Positions 7,379 to 16,045 of a DNA stretch of 64,000 nt are shown piece by piece. The notes under the pieces were generated by a model that saw only the letters and a list, made by a program, of their open reading frames with translations, had not been told where the DNA came from and ran no database searches. The DNA comes from Halohasta litorea (lineage in GTDB: Archaea; Halobacteriota; Halobacteria; Halobacteriales; Haloferacaceae): the NCBI RefSeq assembly GCF_024494645.1, contig NZ_JANHDJ010000001.1, forward strand, positions 496,001 through 560,000, written 5' to 3'. Positions within the stretch are counted from its first letter, which is position 1; each line of letters begins with the position of its first letter. The translations under genes and the position numbers were made by a program.

Positions 7379-8371
7379 ATGCGGTTCGTACGGCTGCTTC
7401 GACTGCTTCCGGGTGTTGGGCTGCTCTGTGTCGGGGCGATACTTGCACGAGCGATTGCATCGATCTCCGGTGTTCCCTCGCTGCTTGTGGCAATCGGACT
7501 CGGAGCCATCCTGGTGAACGGTCCCGGTGTTCCGGACCGATACGCGCCGGGACTTGCGACACACGACCTCTGGCTCGCCGGTGGAATCGTGCTGATGGGT
7601 GCGTCGCTCACGCTTGAGACGGTTCGTGAGGCCGGTATCGTCGTCCTGGTAGTCGTCGTCTCAGTCGCTGGGCTCACCATCGGCGTCGTCGAGCTGCTCT
7701 CACGGCATGCGTTCGGTCTCGACGAGAAACTCGGCTCGCTGCTCGCGGCGGGGGCTGGGATCTGCGGGGTATCGGCAGTCGTCGCGGTGGCCGGGGCGGT
7801 CCGCGCACGGGAAGACCAGATCGCGTATGCGGCGGCGACGGTGCTGCTGTTCGATGCCGTCACGCTCGTCGTCTACCCGACCGCTGGCGAACTGCTCGGG
7901 CTCTCGGATGTCGTCTTCGGCATCTGGACTGGTGTCAGTATGTTCTCGACAGGGCCGGTCGTCGCCGTGGGCGTGAGCTACTCGGAGGTGGCCGGACAGT
8001 GGGCGACGCTGACGAAACTCACTCGAAACGCGTTGATCGGCTTCGTCGTGATCGCCTATGCGGCCTCCTACGCGCGAACCGAAACCGACGGTCGACTCTC
8101 GGCGCGGACGCTCTACGAGGAGTTCCCGACGTTCATATTCGGGTTTCTCGCCCTCGCCGTGTTTGCGAGTCTCAGCCTGTTTTCGCCGACACAGCTCGCG
8201 GCGATCGACACCGCCTACAGCTGGCTGTTCAGCATGGCCTTCGTTGGACTCGGCAGCGAGATCCATCTCGGGAAGCTCCGAAACACCGGCCTCCGGCCGA
8301 TCGTCGTCGTGTTGCTGTCGCTGGTACTCGGGAGTTCCGTATCGTTGGCCGTACTGATGGCGGTGTTCTGA
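7379..8371 (+). CDS. YeiH/UPF0324-family integral membrane protein
   Basis: This 330-residue protein has about ten hydrophobic segments. The family signature lies in the middle: GAGICGVSAVVAVAGAVRA, followed by the ATVLLFDAVTLVVYP helix, matching the GTSICG...ATVVLFG pattern of YeiH (PF03601). A C-terminal FVGLGSEIHLGKLRNTG matches the family GLG(T/S) motif. Members are annotated as putative sulfate or sulfonate exporters, but the substrate is not established. It is a single-gene unit next to tRNA-iMet. Confidence 0.85.
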   Translation: MRFVRLLRLLPGVGLLCVGAILARAIASISGVPSLLVAIGLGAILVNGPGVPDRYAPGLATHDLWLAGGIVLMGASLTLETVREAGIVVLVVVVSVAGLTIGVVELLSRHAFGLDEKLGSLLAAGAGICGVSAVVAVAGAVRAREDQIAYAAATVLLFDAVTLVVYPTAGELLGLSDVVFGIWTGVSMFSTGPVVAVGVSYSEVAGQWATLTKLTRNALIGFVVIAYAASYARTETDGRLSARTLYEEFPTFIFGFLALAVFASLSLFSPTQLAAIDTAYSWLFSMAFVGLGSEIHLGKLRNTGLRPIVVVLLSLVLGSSVSLAVLMAVF

Positions 8372-8436
8372 CTCGGTGGGGTACTGTTCTTAAAAAGACG
8401 GCCGCTCGCAGACTGAACTGAGAAACGCTAGCCCAA

Positions 8437-8703
8437 TCAGACCGAGAGTTTGCTGCGGGCCTTGACGACGTCGAGGGCGTCGGCGTCGATCGTGTCGACC
8501 TCCAGCCAGTGGGGGACGTACTCGCGTTTCTCGTAGGTTTCGTGTTCGTCCTCGGTGCCGATCGTACACCACAGCTGGACCTCGTCGGGTCCGTGCCAGT
8601 CGCCCTGGCGCTGGATGCCGAAACAGACCTGCTGTTCCCCATCGTAGTTGATGATCGCACCCTTCCGGATGCCGGGGTCCCCGTTGACGATGAGCTGCTG
8701 CAT
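8437..8703 (-). CDS. Small conserved haloarchaeal protein (HAH_0734 type)
   Basis: This 88-residue soluble protein starts [20 protein letters not shown] and contains [21 protein letters not shown]. It resembles the haloarchaeal HAH_0734 family, which has no known function. The start at 8703 gives the typical length; an open frame upstream on this strand is an artefact of GC-rich DNA. It is transcribed divergently from the ribosomal protein operon and may share its control region. Confidence 0.8.
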   Translation of the reverse strand: MQQLIVNGDPGIRKGAIINYDGEQQVCFGIQRQGDWHGPDEVQLWCTIGTEDEHETYEKREYVPHWLEVDTIDADALDVVKARSKLSV

Positions 8704-8875
8704 GATTCCTCGTTCGACTGGTCGGCGTTTAATGGCTTCGGAACGGGTGGCTGCAACCGGCCTGCGCCCGCCGGTTGTATGCCACTGTATCCCACGAAAT
8801 CGGCCGCAGGCGACAGACCCGAACCAAACGGGTTTTAACGGCCCATACCAAACCACCGCCAAGGTAGATCTCACT

Positions 8876-9160
8876 ATGGAAATGCCACGCCGAATGAATA
8901 CGTACTGTCCGCACTGTGACTCCCACCAGGAACACGAAGTCGAAAAGGTCCGCACGGGCCGCTCGACGGGGATGAAGAAGGTCCAGGACCGCCAGCGACG
9001 CCGCGCCAAATCCACCATCGGGAACGCAGGCAAGTTCTCGAAGGTGCCCGGTGGCGACAAGCCGACCAAGAAGACCAACCTCACCTACCGGTGCAGCGAC
9101 TGCGGCAAGGCCCACGTCCGGAAAGGATGGCGCGCTGGCCGACTCACCTTCCAGGAGTAA
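8876..9160 (+). CDS. rpl44e: 50S ribosomal protein L44e
   Basis: This 94-residue zinc-ribbon ribosomal protein begins [21 protein letters not shown] and ends [18 protein letters not shown]. It has CPHC (residues 11-14) and CSDC near the C-terminus forming the Zn site. [21 protein letters not shown] is the family's central segment. It heads the operon rpl44e-rps27e-eIF2alpha-nop10-PAC2, conserved in archaea. A TATA-like GTTTTAACGG at 8831-8840 leaves room for a short leader. Confidence 0.96.
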   Translation: MEMPRRMNTYCPHCDSHQEHEVEKVRTGRSTGMKKVQDRQRRRAKSTIGNAGKFSKVPGGDKPTKKTNLTYRCSDCGKAHVRKGWRAGRLTFQE

Positions 9161-9162
9161 GT

Positions 9163-9336
9163 ATGGCAGGAACATACGTCCGCGTCAAATGTGGCGACTG
9201 CGAGAACGAACAGATCGTCTTCGGCAAGGCCGCGACGACCGTCTCCTGTGCGGTCTGCGGCACCACCCTCGCCGTGCCGACCGGCGGCATGGCCGAGATC
9301 GACCACGAGATCGTCGAGACCGTCGAAGCTCGATAA
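9163..9336 (+). CDS. rps27e: 30S ribosomal protein S27e
   Basis: This 57-residue zinc-ribbon protein (MAGTYVRVKCGDCENEQIVF...) has two CxxC knuckles, CGDC (residues 10-13) and CAVC (about 29-32). The length is normal for archaeal S27e. It starts 2 bp after the L44e stop, so the two are co-translated. Confidence 0.96.
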   Translation: MAGTYVRVKCGDCENEQIVFGKAATTVSCAVCGTTLAVPTGGMAEIDHEIVETVEAR

Positions 9337-9368
9337 CGCGGTACTGATTCAAGGAGTTTACATAGCAA

Positions 9369-10169
9369 ATGAAATACAGTGGCTGGCCCGAGACGGGCGA
9401 CCTCGTCGTCGGTAAAGTCGACGAAATCACCGATTTCGGGGTCTTCGTCGACCTCGAAGAGTACGAAGACAAACGCGGGCTCGCCCACATCAGCGAGGTC
9501 GCATCCGGCTGGATCAAGAACGTCCGCGACCACGTCCGCGAGGGACAGACCGTCGTCGCCAAGGTCCTCGACGTAAAAGAGGGCTCCGAGCAGATCGACC
9601 TCTCGATCAAGGACGTCAACGAACACCAGCGCAAGGAGAAGATCCAGGAGTGGAAAAACGAGCAGAAGGCCGACAACTGGATGCTGCTCGCACTCGGCGA
9701 GGACGTCGACGACGAGACCTACGGCGCGGTCGCCAACGCCCTGCTCGCGGAGTACGATTCGCTGTACGACGCCTTCGAGGAGGCGGCGATCCACGGCGAG
9801 GCGGCCCTCGACGAGGCCGACCTCGACGACGAGGAGATCGAGGCCATCGTCGAGACCGCCCGGGAGAACGTCTCGGTCCCGTACGTCAACGTCACCGGCT
9901 ACGTCGACCTCGAATGTCCGTCCGCCGACGGCGTCGACGCGGTCAAGGAGGCGCTGAAGGCCGCCGAGGGCAACGGCGAGATCCCCAACGAGATCGAGCT
10001 CTCGGTGTCGTATGTCGGCTCGCCGGAGTACCGGATCAAGGTCCGTGCGCCCGACTACAAAACGGCCGAAAAGGAACTCGAAGCCAGCGCCACCCGCGCC
10101 AAAGAGGCCATCGAAGCCGTCGGCGGCTCCGGCGAGTACCACCGCGAGCGGCGTGAAGACGACGAGTAA
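9369..10169 (+). CDS. eif2a: Translation initiation factor 2 subunit alpha
   Basis: This 266-residue a/eIF2-alpha has an N-terminal S1/OB domain ([20 protein letters not shown] through [17 protein letters not shown], residues 5-85), a central helical domain (about 90-170) and a C-terminal alpha-beta domain (about 175-260). It is part of the heterotrimer that brings initiator Met-tRNA to the small subunit. It follows S27e and precedes Nop10 by 2 bp. Confidence 0.95.
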   Translation: MKYSGWPETGDLVVGKVDEITDFGVFVDLEEYEDKRGLAHISEVASGWIKNVRDHVREGQTVVAKVLDVKEGSEQIDLSIKDVNEHQRKEKIQEWKNEQKADNWMLLALGEDVDDETYGAVANALLAEYDSLYDAFEEAAIHGEAALDEADLDDEEIEAIVETARENVSVPYVNVTGYVDLECPSADGVDAVKEALKAAEGNGEIPNEIELSVSYVGSPEYRIKVRAPDYKTAEKELEASATRAKEAIEAVGGSGEYHRERREDDE

Positions 10170-10171
10170 CC

Positions 10172-10354
10172 GTGAAATCCGACATTCGGGTCTGTAGCGA
10201 CTGGGCGGGCGAACACGACCGCCCCGTCTATAGTCTCGGTGAGACGTGTCCCGACTGCGGGGCACCCACCGAAAACAGCGCGCCAGCGCCGTTCAGCCCC
10301 GAAGACCCCTACGGCGAGTACCGACGCTCTCTTAAGCGGCGCGTACGCCAGTAG
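10172..10354 (+). CDS. nop10: H/ACA ribonucleoprotein subunit Nop10
   Basis: This 60-residue protein starts with GTG. Its Zn-ribbon and linker motif include TCPDCGAPTENSAPAPFSPEDP and a basic tail RRSLKRRVRQ. Nop10 binds Cbf5 (encoded at 16046) and is needed for RNA-guided pseudouridylation of rRNA. Archaeal Nop10 usually carries four Cys ligands; the residues visible here are VCSDW near the N-terminus and CPDC, so the first knuckle appears reduced to one cysteine. Confidence 0.92.
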   Translation: MKSDIRVCSDWAGEHDRPVYSLGETCPDCGAPTENSAPAPFSPEDPYGEYRRSLKRRVRQ

Positions 10355-10358
10355 GGGC

Positions 10359-11126
10359 ATGGACGAGATCGATATCGAACACGTCGCAGAACTTTCTCTC
10401 TCCGATCCTGTTCTCATCGAAGGACTGCCGGGCGTCGGCCATATCGGCAAGCTCGTCGCCGAACACCTCGTCGAGGAGTTCGACGGCGAGCTCGTTCGCC
10501 GCGTCTACGCCGACGAGTTCCCGCCACAGGTGACCGTCGACGACGAGGGCGTCACCGACCTCACCGCCGCCGAATTCCACGCCATCGAGACGCCGGGCGA
10601 CGCCTCGGACCTCCTCGTACTGACCGGCGACCATCAAGCCTCGACGAACGCCGGACACTACAAGCTCACGTCGGCATTCCTCGATGTCGCCGAGGCCTTC
10701 GGCGTCGAGCAGGCCTACGCGCTCGGCGGCGTCCCGACCGGCGAACTCGTCGAGGAGTACACCGTCCTCGGCGCGGTGACCGACGCCGACCTCAAAGAAT
10801 CGCTCGAAGCCGCCGACGTGGAGTTCCGTGCCGACGAACCGGCCGGTGGGATCGTCGGCGTCAGTGGCCTCCTTCTCGGCCTCGGCGAGCGTCGCGGACT
10901 GGATGCTACCTGTCTGATGGGCGAGACCAGCGGCTATCTCGTCGATCCCAAAAGCGCCCAAGCCGTCCTGGAGGTCCTCCAGGAGGTCATCGGTTTCGAG
11001 GTCGACTTCAGTTCGCTGGAGGATCGCGCCGAAGAGATGGAGGAGGTCGTCGGCAAGATCCAAGAGATGCAGTCCCAGCAACAACAGCAGGTCATGCCCG
11101 ACGACGAACTCCGGTATATCGGCTGA
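10359..11126 (+). CDS. PAC2-family proteasome assembly chaperone
   Basis: This 255-residue protein of the PAC2/COG2047 family has LIEGLPGVGHIGKLVAEHLV at the N-terminus, LLVLTGDHQASTNAGHYKL in the middle and ALGGVPTGELVEEY. The C-terminal helix is followed by a Gln-rich stretch (QSQQQQQ) and ends in RYIG. Archaeal members (PbaB type) help assemble 20S proteasomes. The chain does not end with a strict HbYX motif. It starts 4 bp after the nop10 stop and is the last gene of the translation operon. Confidence 0.87.
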   Translation: MDEIDIEHVAELSLSDPVLIEGLPGVGHIGKLVAEHLVEEFDGELVRRVYADEFPPQVTVDDEGVTDLTAAEFHAIETPGDASDLLVLTGDHQASTNAGHYKLTSAFLDVAEAFGVEQAYALGGVPTGELVEEYTVLGAVTDADLKESLEAADVEFRADEPAGGIVGVSGLLLGLGERRGLDATCLMGETSGYLVDPKSAQAVLEVLQEVIGFEVDFSSLEDRAEEMEEVVGKIQEMQSQQQQQVMPDDELRYIG

Positions 11127-11135
11127 AACCCGCTG

Positions 11136-11150
11136 GTAGTCAGTACCTAC
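11136..11150. repeat. GTAG-N7-CTAC interrupted palindrome after the PAC2 gene
   Basis: GTAGTCAGTACCTAC begins 9 bp after the PAC2 stop codon. It matches the shape of similar elements at 256, 36808, 51315, 62191 and 62266. Confidence 0.45.
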
Positions 11151-11274
11151 GGCCCTGTTAGCTACAGGCTACTACCGTCGGATCCATCGGCAGAACGCCC
11201 GACCAGTCGGCCGTGTTTTCAGGGGAGTCGACCGGTGAGCCAAAGTTTTACCACACTCAGTACAACGGGTCGGT

Positions 11275-12441
11275 ATGACCTCTGTCCGCATTGCGGGTGT
11301 CGGGCTGACGCCGTTCGGTGCCCACGCTGACCGCGCCGGACGTGAGCTGTTCGCCTCGGCCGCGCTGGCAGCTTTCGAAGACGCTGGCGTCGAGCGACGC
11401 GATGTCGACCAGCTCAACTACGGCAATTTCATGGGTGCACTCGCCGAGCAGCAGGGCCACCAAGCGCCGCTGATGGCCGAGGCCGCCGGGCTCTCGTGTC
11501 CGGCCACGCGGTACGAGGAGGCCTGTGCCTCGGCGGGCGTCGCCGTCCGGGAGGCCGTTCGGACGATCCGGTCGGGCGAGGCCGATGTGGTGCTGGCTGG
11601 CGGGATGGAACGAATGACCACCCTCGACACCGGGAAGGCCACCGCTGCGCTGGCGATCGCCGCCGACGAACTCTACGAGGTTCGGGCCGGTGTCACCTTC
11701 CCCAGTGCGTATGCCCTGATGGCGCGGGCCTACTTCGACCGCTTCGGCGGTGAGCGCGAGGATCTGGCGCATATTGCCGTTAAAAACCATGCCAACGCGG
11801 TCGACAACGAGTTCGCCCAGTACCAGACGGAGATCACCGTCGAACAGGCCCTCGACAGCCCGCCAGTTGCCACACCCCTCCACCTCTACGACGCCTGTCC
11901 GATCACCGACGGGGCCAGCGCCGTCCTGCTGGTCTCCGAAGCGTACGCCGACGATCACGGTATCGAGGCCCCGGTATCGATCACCGGGACGGGACAGGGC
12001 GGCGACAACCTCGCCCTCCAGGACCGCGAGCAGATGGCCCAGACGCCAGCGACCGAAATCGCCGCCGCGGAGGCCTACGGCGAGGCCGGAATTACGGCTG
12101 CGGACGTCGACTTCGCGGAGGTCCACGACTGCTTTACGATCGCCGAGGTGCTCGCCATCGAGGGGCTCGGCCTCTTCGAGCCCGGGGAGGGTATCGCAGC
12201 GGCCCGCGAGGGGGCGACGACCGCCGACGGCGAGACGCCGATCAATCTCTCGGGCGGGTTAAAAGCGAAAGGACATCCGGTCGGCGCGACCGGCGGAAGT
12301 CAGATCGCCGAGATCACCCGCCTCCTTCGCGGCGATCATCCGAACAGCGACGCCGTCGACGACGCCACCGTCGGCGTCGCCCACAACGCGGGTGGCACCG
12401 TCGCCAGTGCTGTCGTGCACGTCCTGGAGGCCGACCAATGA
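11275..12441 (+). CDS. Thiolase-family acyltransferase (SCP-x/archaeal acetoacetyl-CoA thiolase type)
   Basis: This 388-residue thiolase has the nucleophilic cysteine in YEEACASAGVAV, the second catalytic region in DFAEVHDCFTIAE, and the C-terminal glycine-rich GGLKAKGHPVGATGGSQ with the catalytic His. Archaeal thiolases of this class work with a separately encoded DUF35 OB-fold protein, and that gene overlaps this one by 4 bp. The reaction is probably acetoacetyl-CoA formation or cleavage, feeding mevalonate or beta-oxidation; the substrate cannot be read from sequence. A TATA-like AGTTTTACC lies about 27 bp upstream of the ATG. Confidence 0.85.
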   Translation: MTSVRIAGVGLTPFGAHADRAGRELFASAALAAFEDAGVERRDVDQLNYGNFMGALAEQQGHQAPLMAEAAGLSCPATRYEEACASAGVAVREAVRTIRSGEADVVLAGGMERMTTLDTGKATAALAIAADELYEVRAGVTFPSAYALMARAYFDRFGGEREDLAHIAVKNHANAVDNEFAQYQTEITVEQALDSPPVATPLHLYDACPITDGASAVLLVSEAYADDHGIEAPVSITGTGQGGDNLALQDREQMAQTPATEIAAAEAYGEAGITAADVDFAEVHDCFTIAEVLAIEGLGLFEPGEGIAAAREGATTADGETPINLSGGLKAKGHPVGATGGSQIAEITRLLRGDHPNSDAVDDATVGVAHNAGGTVASAVVHVLEADQ

Positions 12442-12833
12442 CGGACCATACACTCGACGAGGAGGTAGCGACCTACGACGAGTGGCTCGACGCCATCGAG
12501 GCGGGCGAGGGGTTCTATCTCGAATCGCCGGAGGGCCACGGATCGCTGCCGCCGCGGCGGGTCTGTCCCCACTCGGGAGCGACCGATCTCAGCCGGGAGC
12601 CGCTGTCCGAGACCGGTACGGTCGAAACCTACACCGTCGTCCACGTCGGGGCGACGGCGTTCGACGACGACACGCCGTATATAAGCGCAATCGTCGACTT
12701 CGGACCGGTCGAACTCACCGGCGTCGTCCGTGGCGTGGATCTTGAGGCAGTCGCTGTCGGCGACGAGGTGGGTGTGACTGTCGAAACGCGCGAGACGACC
12801 GACGACCGGCTCGTCGTCTTCCGGCCTGCCTGA
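12438..12833 (+). CDS. DUF35 OB-fold partner protein of thiolase
   Basis: This 131-residue protein has an N-terminal helix, a rubredoxin-like segment and an OB fold (about residues 55-130, GTVETYTVVHVGATAF...). In the family the zinc ribbon has two CxxC pairs. Here only one cysteine is visible (RRVCPHSGATDL), so zinc binding is probably lost. Known DUF35 proteins bridge thiolase and HMG-CoA synthase in archaea and shuttle intermediates. The 4-bp overlap with the thiolase gene indicates a complex. No HMG-CoA synthase gene is adjacent. Confidence 0.85.
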   Translation: MTDHTLDEEVATYDEWLDAIEAGEGFYLESPEGHGSLPPRRVCPHSGATDLSREPLSETGTVETYTVVHVGATAFDDDTPYISAIVDFGPVELTGVVRGVDLEAVAVGDEVGVTVETRETTDDRLVVFRPA

Positions 12834-13802
12834 TCAGTTCGGTGTCCGTTCGGGTATCTCGCTGTCGGCGTCGATCCAGTCGCCGACGACATCCTGGAAC
12901 TCCGCGGGGAACTCGACGTGTGGCAACAGCAGCGCTCGATCGAAGACGACAAGCGTTGCATCGGCCTCGTCGGCGAGTTCGCGGCCATCCGACAGCGGCG
13001 TGATGTCCGCGTCCCGGCCCCAGACGATCGTGGTTGGCACGTCGAGCGACCGGATCGCCCCGGCGAGGTCGACGTCGCTATTTAAATAGCCGCTGATGAA
13101 CGACGCCGGAGCGAAGCGGGCGTTGGGCTGGTGGGCGGTCTGCCACTCGTAGTCCTGCCAGTCTTCGGTCACCTTCGTCGGATCGTAGTAGCCGTGGTCG
13201 GCGTTGAAGTAGCGGATCGAGGGCTTGGAGGCGATGAGATTGAAGAGGGCTTCGCCGACGACGGGGGCACGGATCAGTTCGCGGAGCCACTGTTTCGGCG
13301 GCTTTGGACCGGCGATTGCAGTTGGACAGATAAGGAGGAGGTCGCTAACGTCGTGGTCAGTCGGTCCCTTGGTGAGCGCCCCCAGCGTGTAGGCGGCGGT
13401 CAGCGAGGAGGCGACGACGGCGGGGGAGTCGAACTCCGCGAGGAAGTCCTCGACGAACTCGGTGTAGAGGGTCGACGAGTAGTTGAGCGGTGGGCGGTCC
13501 GACCGACCGAAGCCGGGGAGATCCGGGGCAACGACGTGGTAATCGTCTGCTAACGCCCCGAAAATCTCGCGGAACTCGCCGCTGGACCCGGCAGCGTTGA
13601 TACCATGGAGCAAAACGAGGGTTGGATCGTCGGGGTCGCCAGCCGCAGTGTAGGCGATATCCATCCCGCGCCACCGATAGGGTTCCTGTCGGCCATCGAG
13701 TGCTGGGGGGAGATCCTCGGCGCGCGACCGCAGCTGACGGTTGAGTGCGACGATCCCACCGACACCGGCGAGCGCCGAGCCGAGTAGCTTCCGGAGAGAC
13801 AT
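12834..13802 (-). CDS. Alpha/beta hydrolase
   Basis: This 322-residue protein has a hydrophobic N-terminus (KLLGSALAGVGGIVALNRQL) that may be a membrane anchor. The oxyanion segment is LVLLHGINAAGSSGEF, the nucleophile elbow is VVASSLTAAYTLG, with Ala and Thr replacing the usual flanking glycines, the acid is in VWGRDADITPLSDG, and the catalytic His is in LLLPHVEFPAEF. The substrate is unknown. The stop codon abuts the convergent DUF35 gene with no spacer. A TATA-like AAATAACTAAAC (plus 13827-13838, read on minus) lies about 28 bp upstream. Confidence 0.88.
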   Translation of the reverse strand: MSLRKLLGSALAGVGGIVALNRQLRSRAEDLPPALDGRQEPYRWRGMDIAYTAAGDPDDPTLVLLHGINAAGSSGEFREIFGALADDYHVVAPDLPGFGRSDRPPLNYSSTLYTEFVEDFLAEFDSPAVVASSLTAAYTLGALTKGPTDHDVSDLLLICPTAIAGPKPPKQWLRELIRAPVVGEALFNLIASKPSIRYFNADHGYYDPTKVTEDWQDYEWQTAHQPNARFAPASFISGYLNSDVDLAGAIRSLDVPTTIVWGRDADITPLSDGRELADEADATLVVFDRALLLPHVEFPAEFQDVVGDWIDADSEIPERTPN

Positions 13803-13867
13803 ACCGCTAGTTGGGTGAGGAGCGGTTTAGTTATTTGTGAGCCGCAGTTCCGGTCGCCGGTTCGATC

Positions 13868-14038
13868 TCAGTTCGCGGTGCGATCGTAGGCGGAATCGAG
13901 CCGCTCGATCAGCTCGCCGATGGGGAGTTGGATCCCGAGCCGACGGACCGCCAGCGCGACCGGCAGCAGGAGGATACCGAGCATGACGGTAAACTGGTAC
14001 AGGGCAAACACGGTGAGTCGCGTAACCGATTCTATCAT
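13868..14038 (-). CDS. Small single-pass membrane protein
   Basis: This 56-residue protein begins MIESVTRLTVFALYQFTVML. It has one long hydrophobic segment (TVFALYQFTVMLGILLLPVALAV), then RRLGIQLPIGELIERLDSAYDR as a cytoplasmic amphipathic tail. The start is chosen because a strong TATA (14065-14073) is about 31 bp upstream; a longer frame from 14053 would place the start too close to the TATA box. The function is unknown. Similar short haloarchaeal proteins seem familiar to me, but I cannot name a family. Confidence 0.7.
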   Translation of the reverse strand: MIESVTRLTVFALYQFTVMLGILLLPVALAVRRLGIQLPIGELIERLDSAYDRTAN

Positions 14039-14355
14039 AACCGTATCTCCCAAGCTGCGCTCCCTATATATAACCGTTCTGGGGCCGTGATATCCACCAC
14101 CCCGTCGCAGTCATGCGATTAAACTGAGTTTGGATCGACTCCAACTCAGATGGATCTCCTGTCGGTGGTCGAACGTAAACGGTGTGGCCCACCCGAGTGA
14201 TAGCTATAACTTATGGGAAACGAGTGGCTGCCTTGCGCCTATTTGTGGCGAGTGGTGTCACGGCTCCTGGAGGGCGGTAGCATGCCTCCTGGAAGCGACC
14301 CGCGTGGCGCGGCGGAACCACAAGACACGAAACCCTCCGGCTCATTGACCGAGTA
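14039..14355. other. Intergenic region with promoter, hairpin and candidate upstream ORFs of DUF555
   Basis: Besides the minus-strand TATA at 14065 it has a plus-strand TATA-like GATTAAAC (14117-14123). A hairpin with CTGAGTTTGGA/TCCAACTCAG arms follows at 14124-14149. Further on is a 16-codon ORF (14150-14200) and a 47-codon ORF (14213-14356) ending in TAATG at the DUF555 start. The DNA could equally be a structured 5' leader. Confidence 0.5.
14065..14073 (-). promoter_or_regulatory. TATA box of the small membrane protein gene
   Basis: Reading on the minus strand gives TTATATATA, about 31 bp from the ATG at 14038. Confidence 0.6.
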
Positions 14356-14356
14356 A
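14213..14356 (+). CDS. Candidate 47-residue upstream ORF coupled to DUF555 gene
   Basis: The frame starts MGNEWLPCAYLWRVVSRLLE and ends with a TAA whose last base is the A of the DUF555 ATG (TAATG at 14354-14358), the arrangement of translationally coupled genes. Third codon positions are less GC-biased than in neighbouring genes, and no family was recognised. It could be a real small protein, a regulatory uORF, or chance within a structured RNA leader. Confidence 0.4.
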   Translation: MGNEWLPCAYLWRVVSRLLEGGSMPPGSDPRGAAEPQDTKPSGSLTE

Positions 14357-14724
14357 TGAGTAACTATCTCGTTGCGATGGAGGCGGCGTGGTTGGTTCGT
14401 GATGTGGAGGATATCGACGATGCGATCGGGGTTGCGGTGAGCTCCGCGGGCAAGCGGCTCAACGAAAAAGGCAAGGAGTACGTCGACGTCGAGGTCGGCG
14501 TTACCGGCTGTCCGGCCTGCGGTGAGCCGTTCGACTCCGGCTTTATCGCGGCTGACACTGCGCTCGTCGGGCTGTTGTTGGAGATCGATATCTTCAACGC
14601 CGACAGCGTCGAACACGCCTCGCGCATCGCCAAAAGCGAGGTCGGCGGCGCGCTGCGTGACGTCCCGCTGTCGGTGATCGACGTCATCGAGACCGACCCC
14701 GACGAGGACGACGACGGGCAGTAA
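14356..14724 (+). CDS. DUF555 (UPF0212) family protein
   Basis: This 122-residue protein of an archaea-specific family begins MSNYLVAMEAAWLVRDVEDI. It contains VSSAGKRLNEKGKEYVDVEVG and a CPACGEPF knuckle (about residues 52-59) that could bind metal with other ligands. The C-terminus is acidic (DPDEDDDGQ). The function is unknown. The gene is preceded by a leader containing small ORFs and hairpins and followed by an HTH-CBS regulator gene with its own promoter region. Confidence 0.88.
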   Translation: MSNYLVAMEAAWLVRDVEDIDDAIGVAVSSAGKRLNEKGKEYVDVEVGVTGCPACGEPFDSGFIAADTALVGLLLEIDIFNADSVEHASRIAKSEVGGALRDVPLSVIDVIETDPDEDDDGQ

Positions 14725-14803
14725 CGCCGCCGGTTTCTCGATCCGCTGACCGTCGACTGCCACTGACGAAAGCTTTTCAAATAACCTTGAGTTATAGGCG
14801 GCT

Positions 14804-15343
14804 ATGGAACTGCCGACGCCACAGGATCTCCGGGAGCGGCGGACCGCCCTCGGGCTGACCCAGAGCTCGCTCGCCGAGGCCGCAGGCGTCTCCCAGCCGC
14901 TGATCGCTCGCATCGAGGGCGGGGACGTCGACCCACGGCTCTCGACGCTGCGCCGGATCGTCAATGCCTTAGACGAGGCCGAGGGCGAAGTCGTGCGTGC
15001 GGCCGACCTTATGCACGAGAACGTCATCAGCGTCGCACCCGACGATTCGGTCCGGGAGGCGATCGAGACGATGGAGGCCGAAGCCTACTCCCAGCTGCCG
15101 GTGTTGCAGAGTGGGATTCCAGTCGGTTCGATCAGCCAAGGCGACGTGATCCGGGCCGGGGAGGACGTGGGCAACCACCCCGTCAGCGAGGTCATGAGCG
15201 AGTCGTTCCCGACGGTGGCGACCGACGCGACCGTCGACGAGATCCGGAACCTCCTGGAGCACTACAAGGCGGTCATGGTCACCGACGGCGGCAGCACGGT
15301 CGGGATTATTACCGAGGCCGACATCGCGGCCCAGCTTTCCTGA
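14804..15343 (+). CDS. HTH (XRE) - CBS pair transcriptional regulator
   Basis: This 179-residue protein has an N-terminal Cro/C1-type helix-turn-helix (residues 1-60: LRERRTALGLTQSSLAEAAG, SQPLIARIEGG). Two CBS domains follow (about 66-120 and 125-178), with MHENVISVAPDDSVREA and MSESFPTVATDATVDEI. CBS pairs usually bind adenosyl ligands such as AMP, ATP or SAM, so this is probably a ligand-sensing repressor. Its targets are unknown; autoregulation is possible. TATA-like sequence (CTTTTCAAATAAC) lies 25-35 bp upstream. Confidence 0.9.
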   Translation: MELPTPQDLRERRTALGLTQSSLAEAAGVSQPLIARIEGGDVDPRLSTLRRIVNALDEAEGEVVRAADLMHENVISVAPDDSVREAIETMEAEAYSQLPVLQSGIPVGSISQGDVIRAGEDVGNHPVSEVMSESFPTVATDATVDEIRNLLEHYKAVMVTDGGSTVGIITEADIAAQLS

Positions 15344-15442
15344 TTCGCCGTCTCCGTCGGCCGCTTGCGGTATGCGACGCCACCACAGCCCACGGCGATT
15401 CCGAAGGACAATCTCTTTTAGCCGGACCCCAAGAGGAACAGT

Positions 15443-16021
15443 ATGTTACTAACCGTCTCTGGGCCGCCCGGCAGCGGCAAGAGTACGAACGCCGCCGCCC
15501 TCGCCGACCGCTTCGACCTCGATCACGTCAGCGGCGGCGACATCTTCCGGGAGCTCGCCGACGAACGCGGCTATTCCCCTGTCGAGTTCAACGAGCTGGC
15601 CGAGGAAAACGAGCAGATCGACCGTGATCTCGACCGCAGGCTCCGCGATATCGCTGTCGACGGCGAGGACATCCTGCTTGAATCCCGCCTCGCAGGCTGG
15701 CTCGCGGCCGACCACGCGGATATCAAGATCTGGCTCGATGCACCCCGTGAGATCCGCGCCGAACGTATCGCCGACCGCGAAGACAAACCGGTCGAGGTCG
15801 CCCGCCAGGAGACCTCGCGCCGCGAGAACAGCGAGTCACTCCGGTACAAGGAGTATTACAACATCGATATCGCCGATCTCACGATCTACGACATCACCTG
15901 CAATACGGCCCGCTGGGGCCCCGAATCGATGCAGCAGGTCCTCGCGACCGCCGTCGAAGCCTACGACCCCGCTGCCGACGAGGGGAAAGCGCCCGTCGAA
16001 GACGTCGTCTACGATTTCTAA
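15443..16021 (+). CDS. cmk: Cytidylate kinase (archaeal)
   Basis: This 192-residue P-loop kinase has the Walker A motif GPPGSGKST (residues 7-15), the archaeal Cmk signature [16 protein letters not shown], then [10 protein letters not shown] and a lid region [17 protein letters not shown]. It phosphorylates CMP/dCMP with ATP. In archaea it is commonly next to the pseudouridine synthase gene, as here (24 bp spacing). A TATA-like CTCTTTTAGC about 25-30 bp upstream supports the ATG at 15443. Confidence 0.95.
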   Translation: MLLTVSGPPGSGKSTNAAALADRFDLDHVSGGDIFRELADERGYSPVEFNELAEENEQIDRDLDRRLRDIAVDGEDILLESRLAGWLAADHADIKIWLDAPREIRAERIADREDKPVEVARQETSRRENSESLRYKEYYNIDIADLTIYDITCNTARWGPESMQQVLATAVEAYDPAADEGKAPVEDVVYDF

Positions 16022-16045
16022 CCATGACACGCCGACCGTTTTCCG

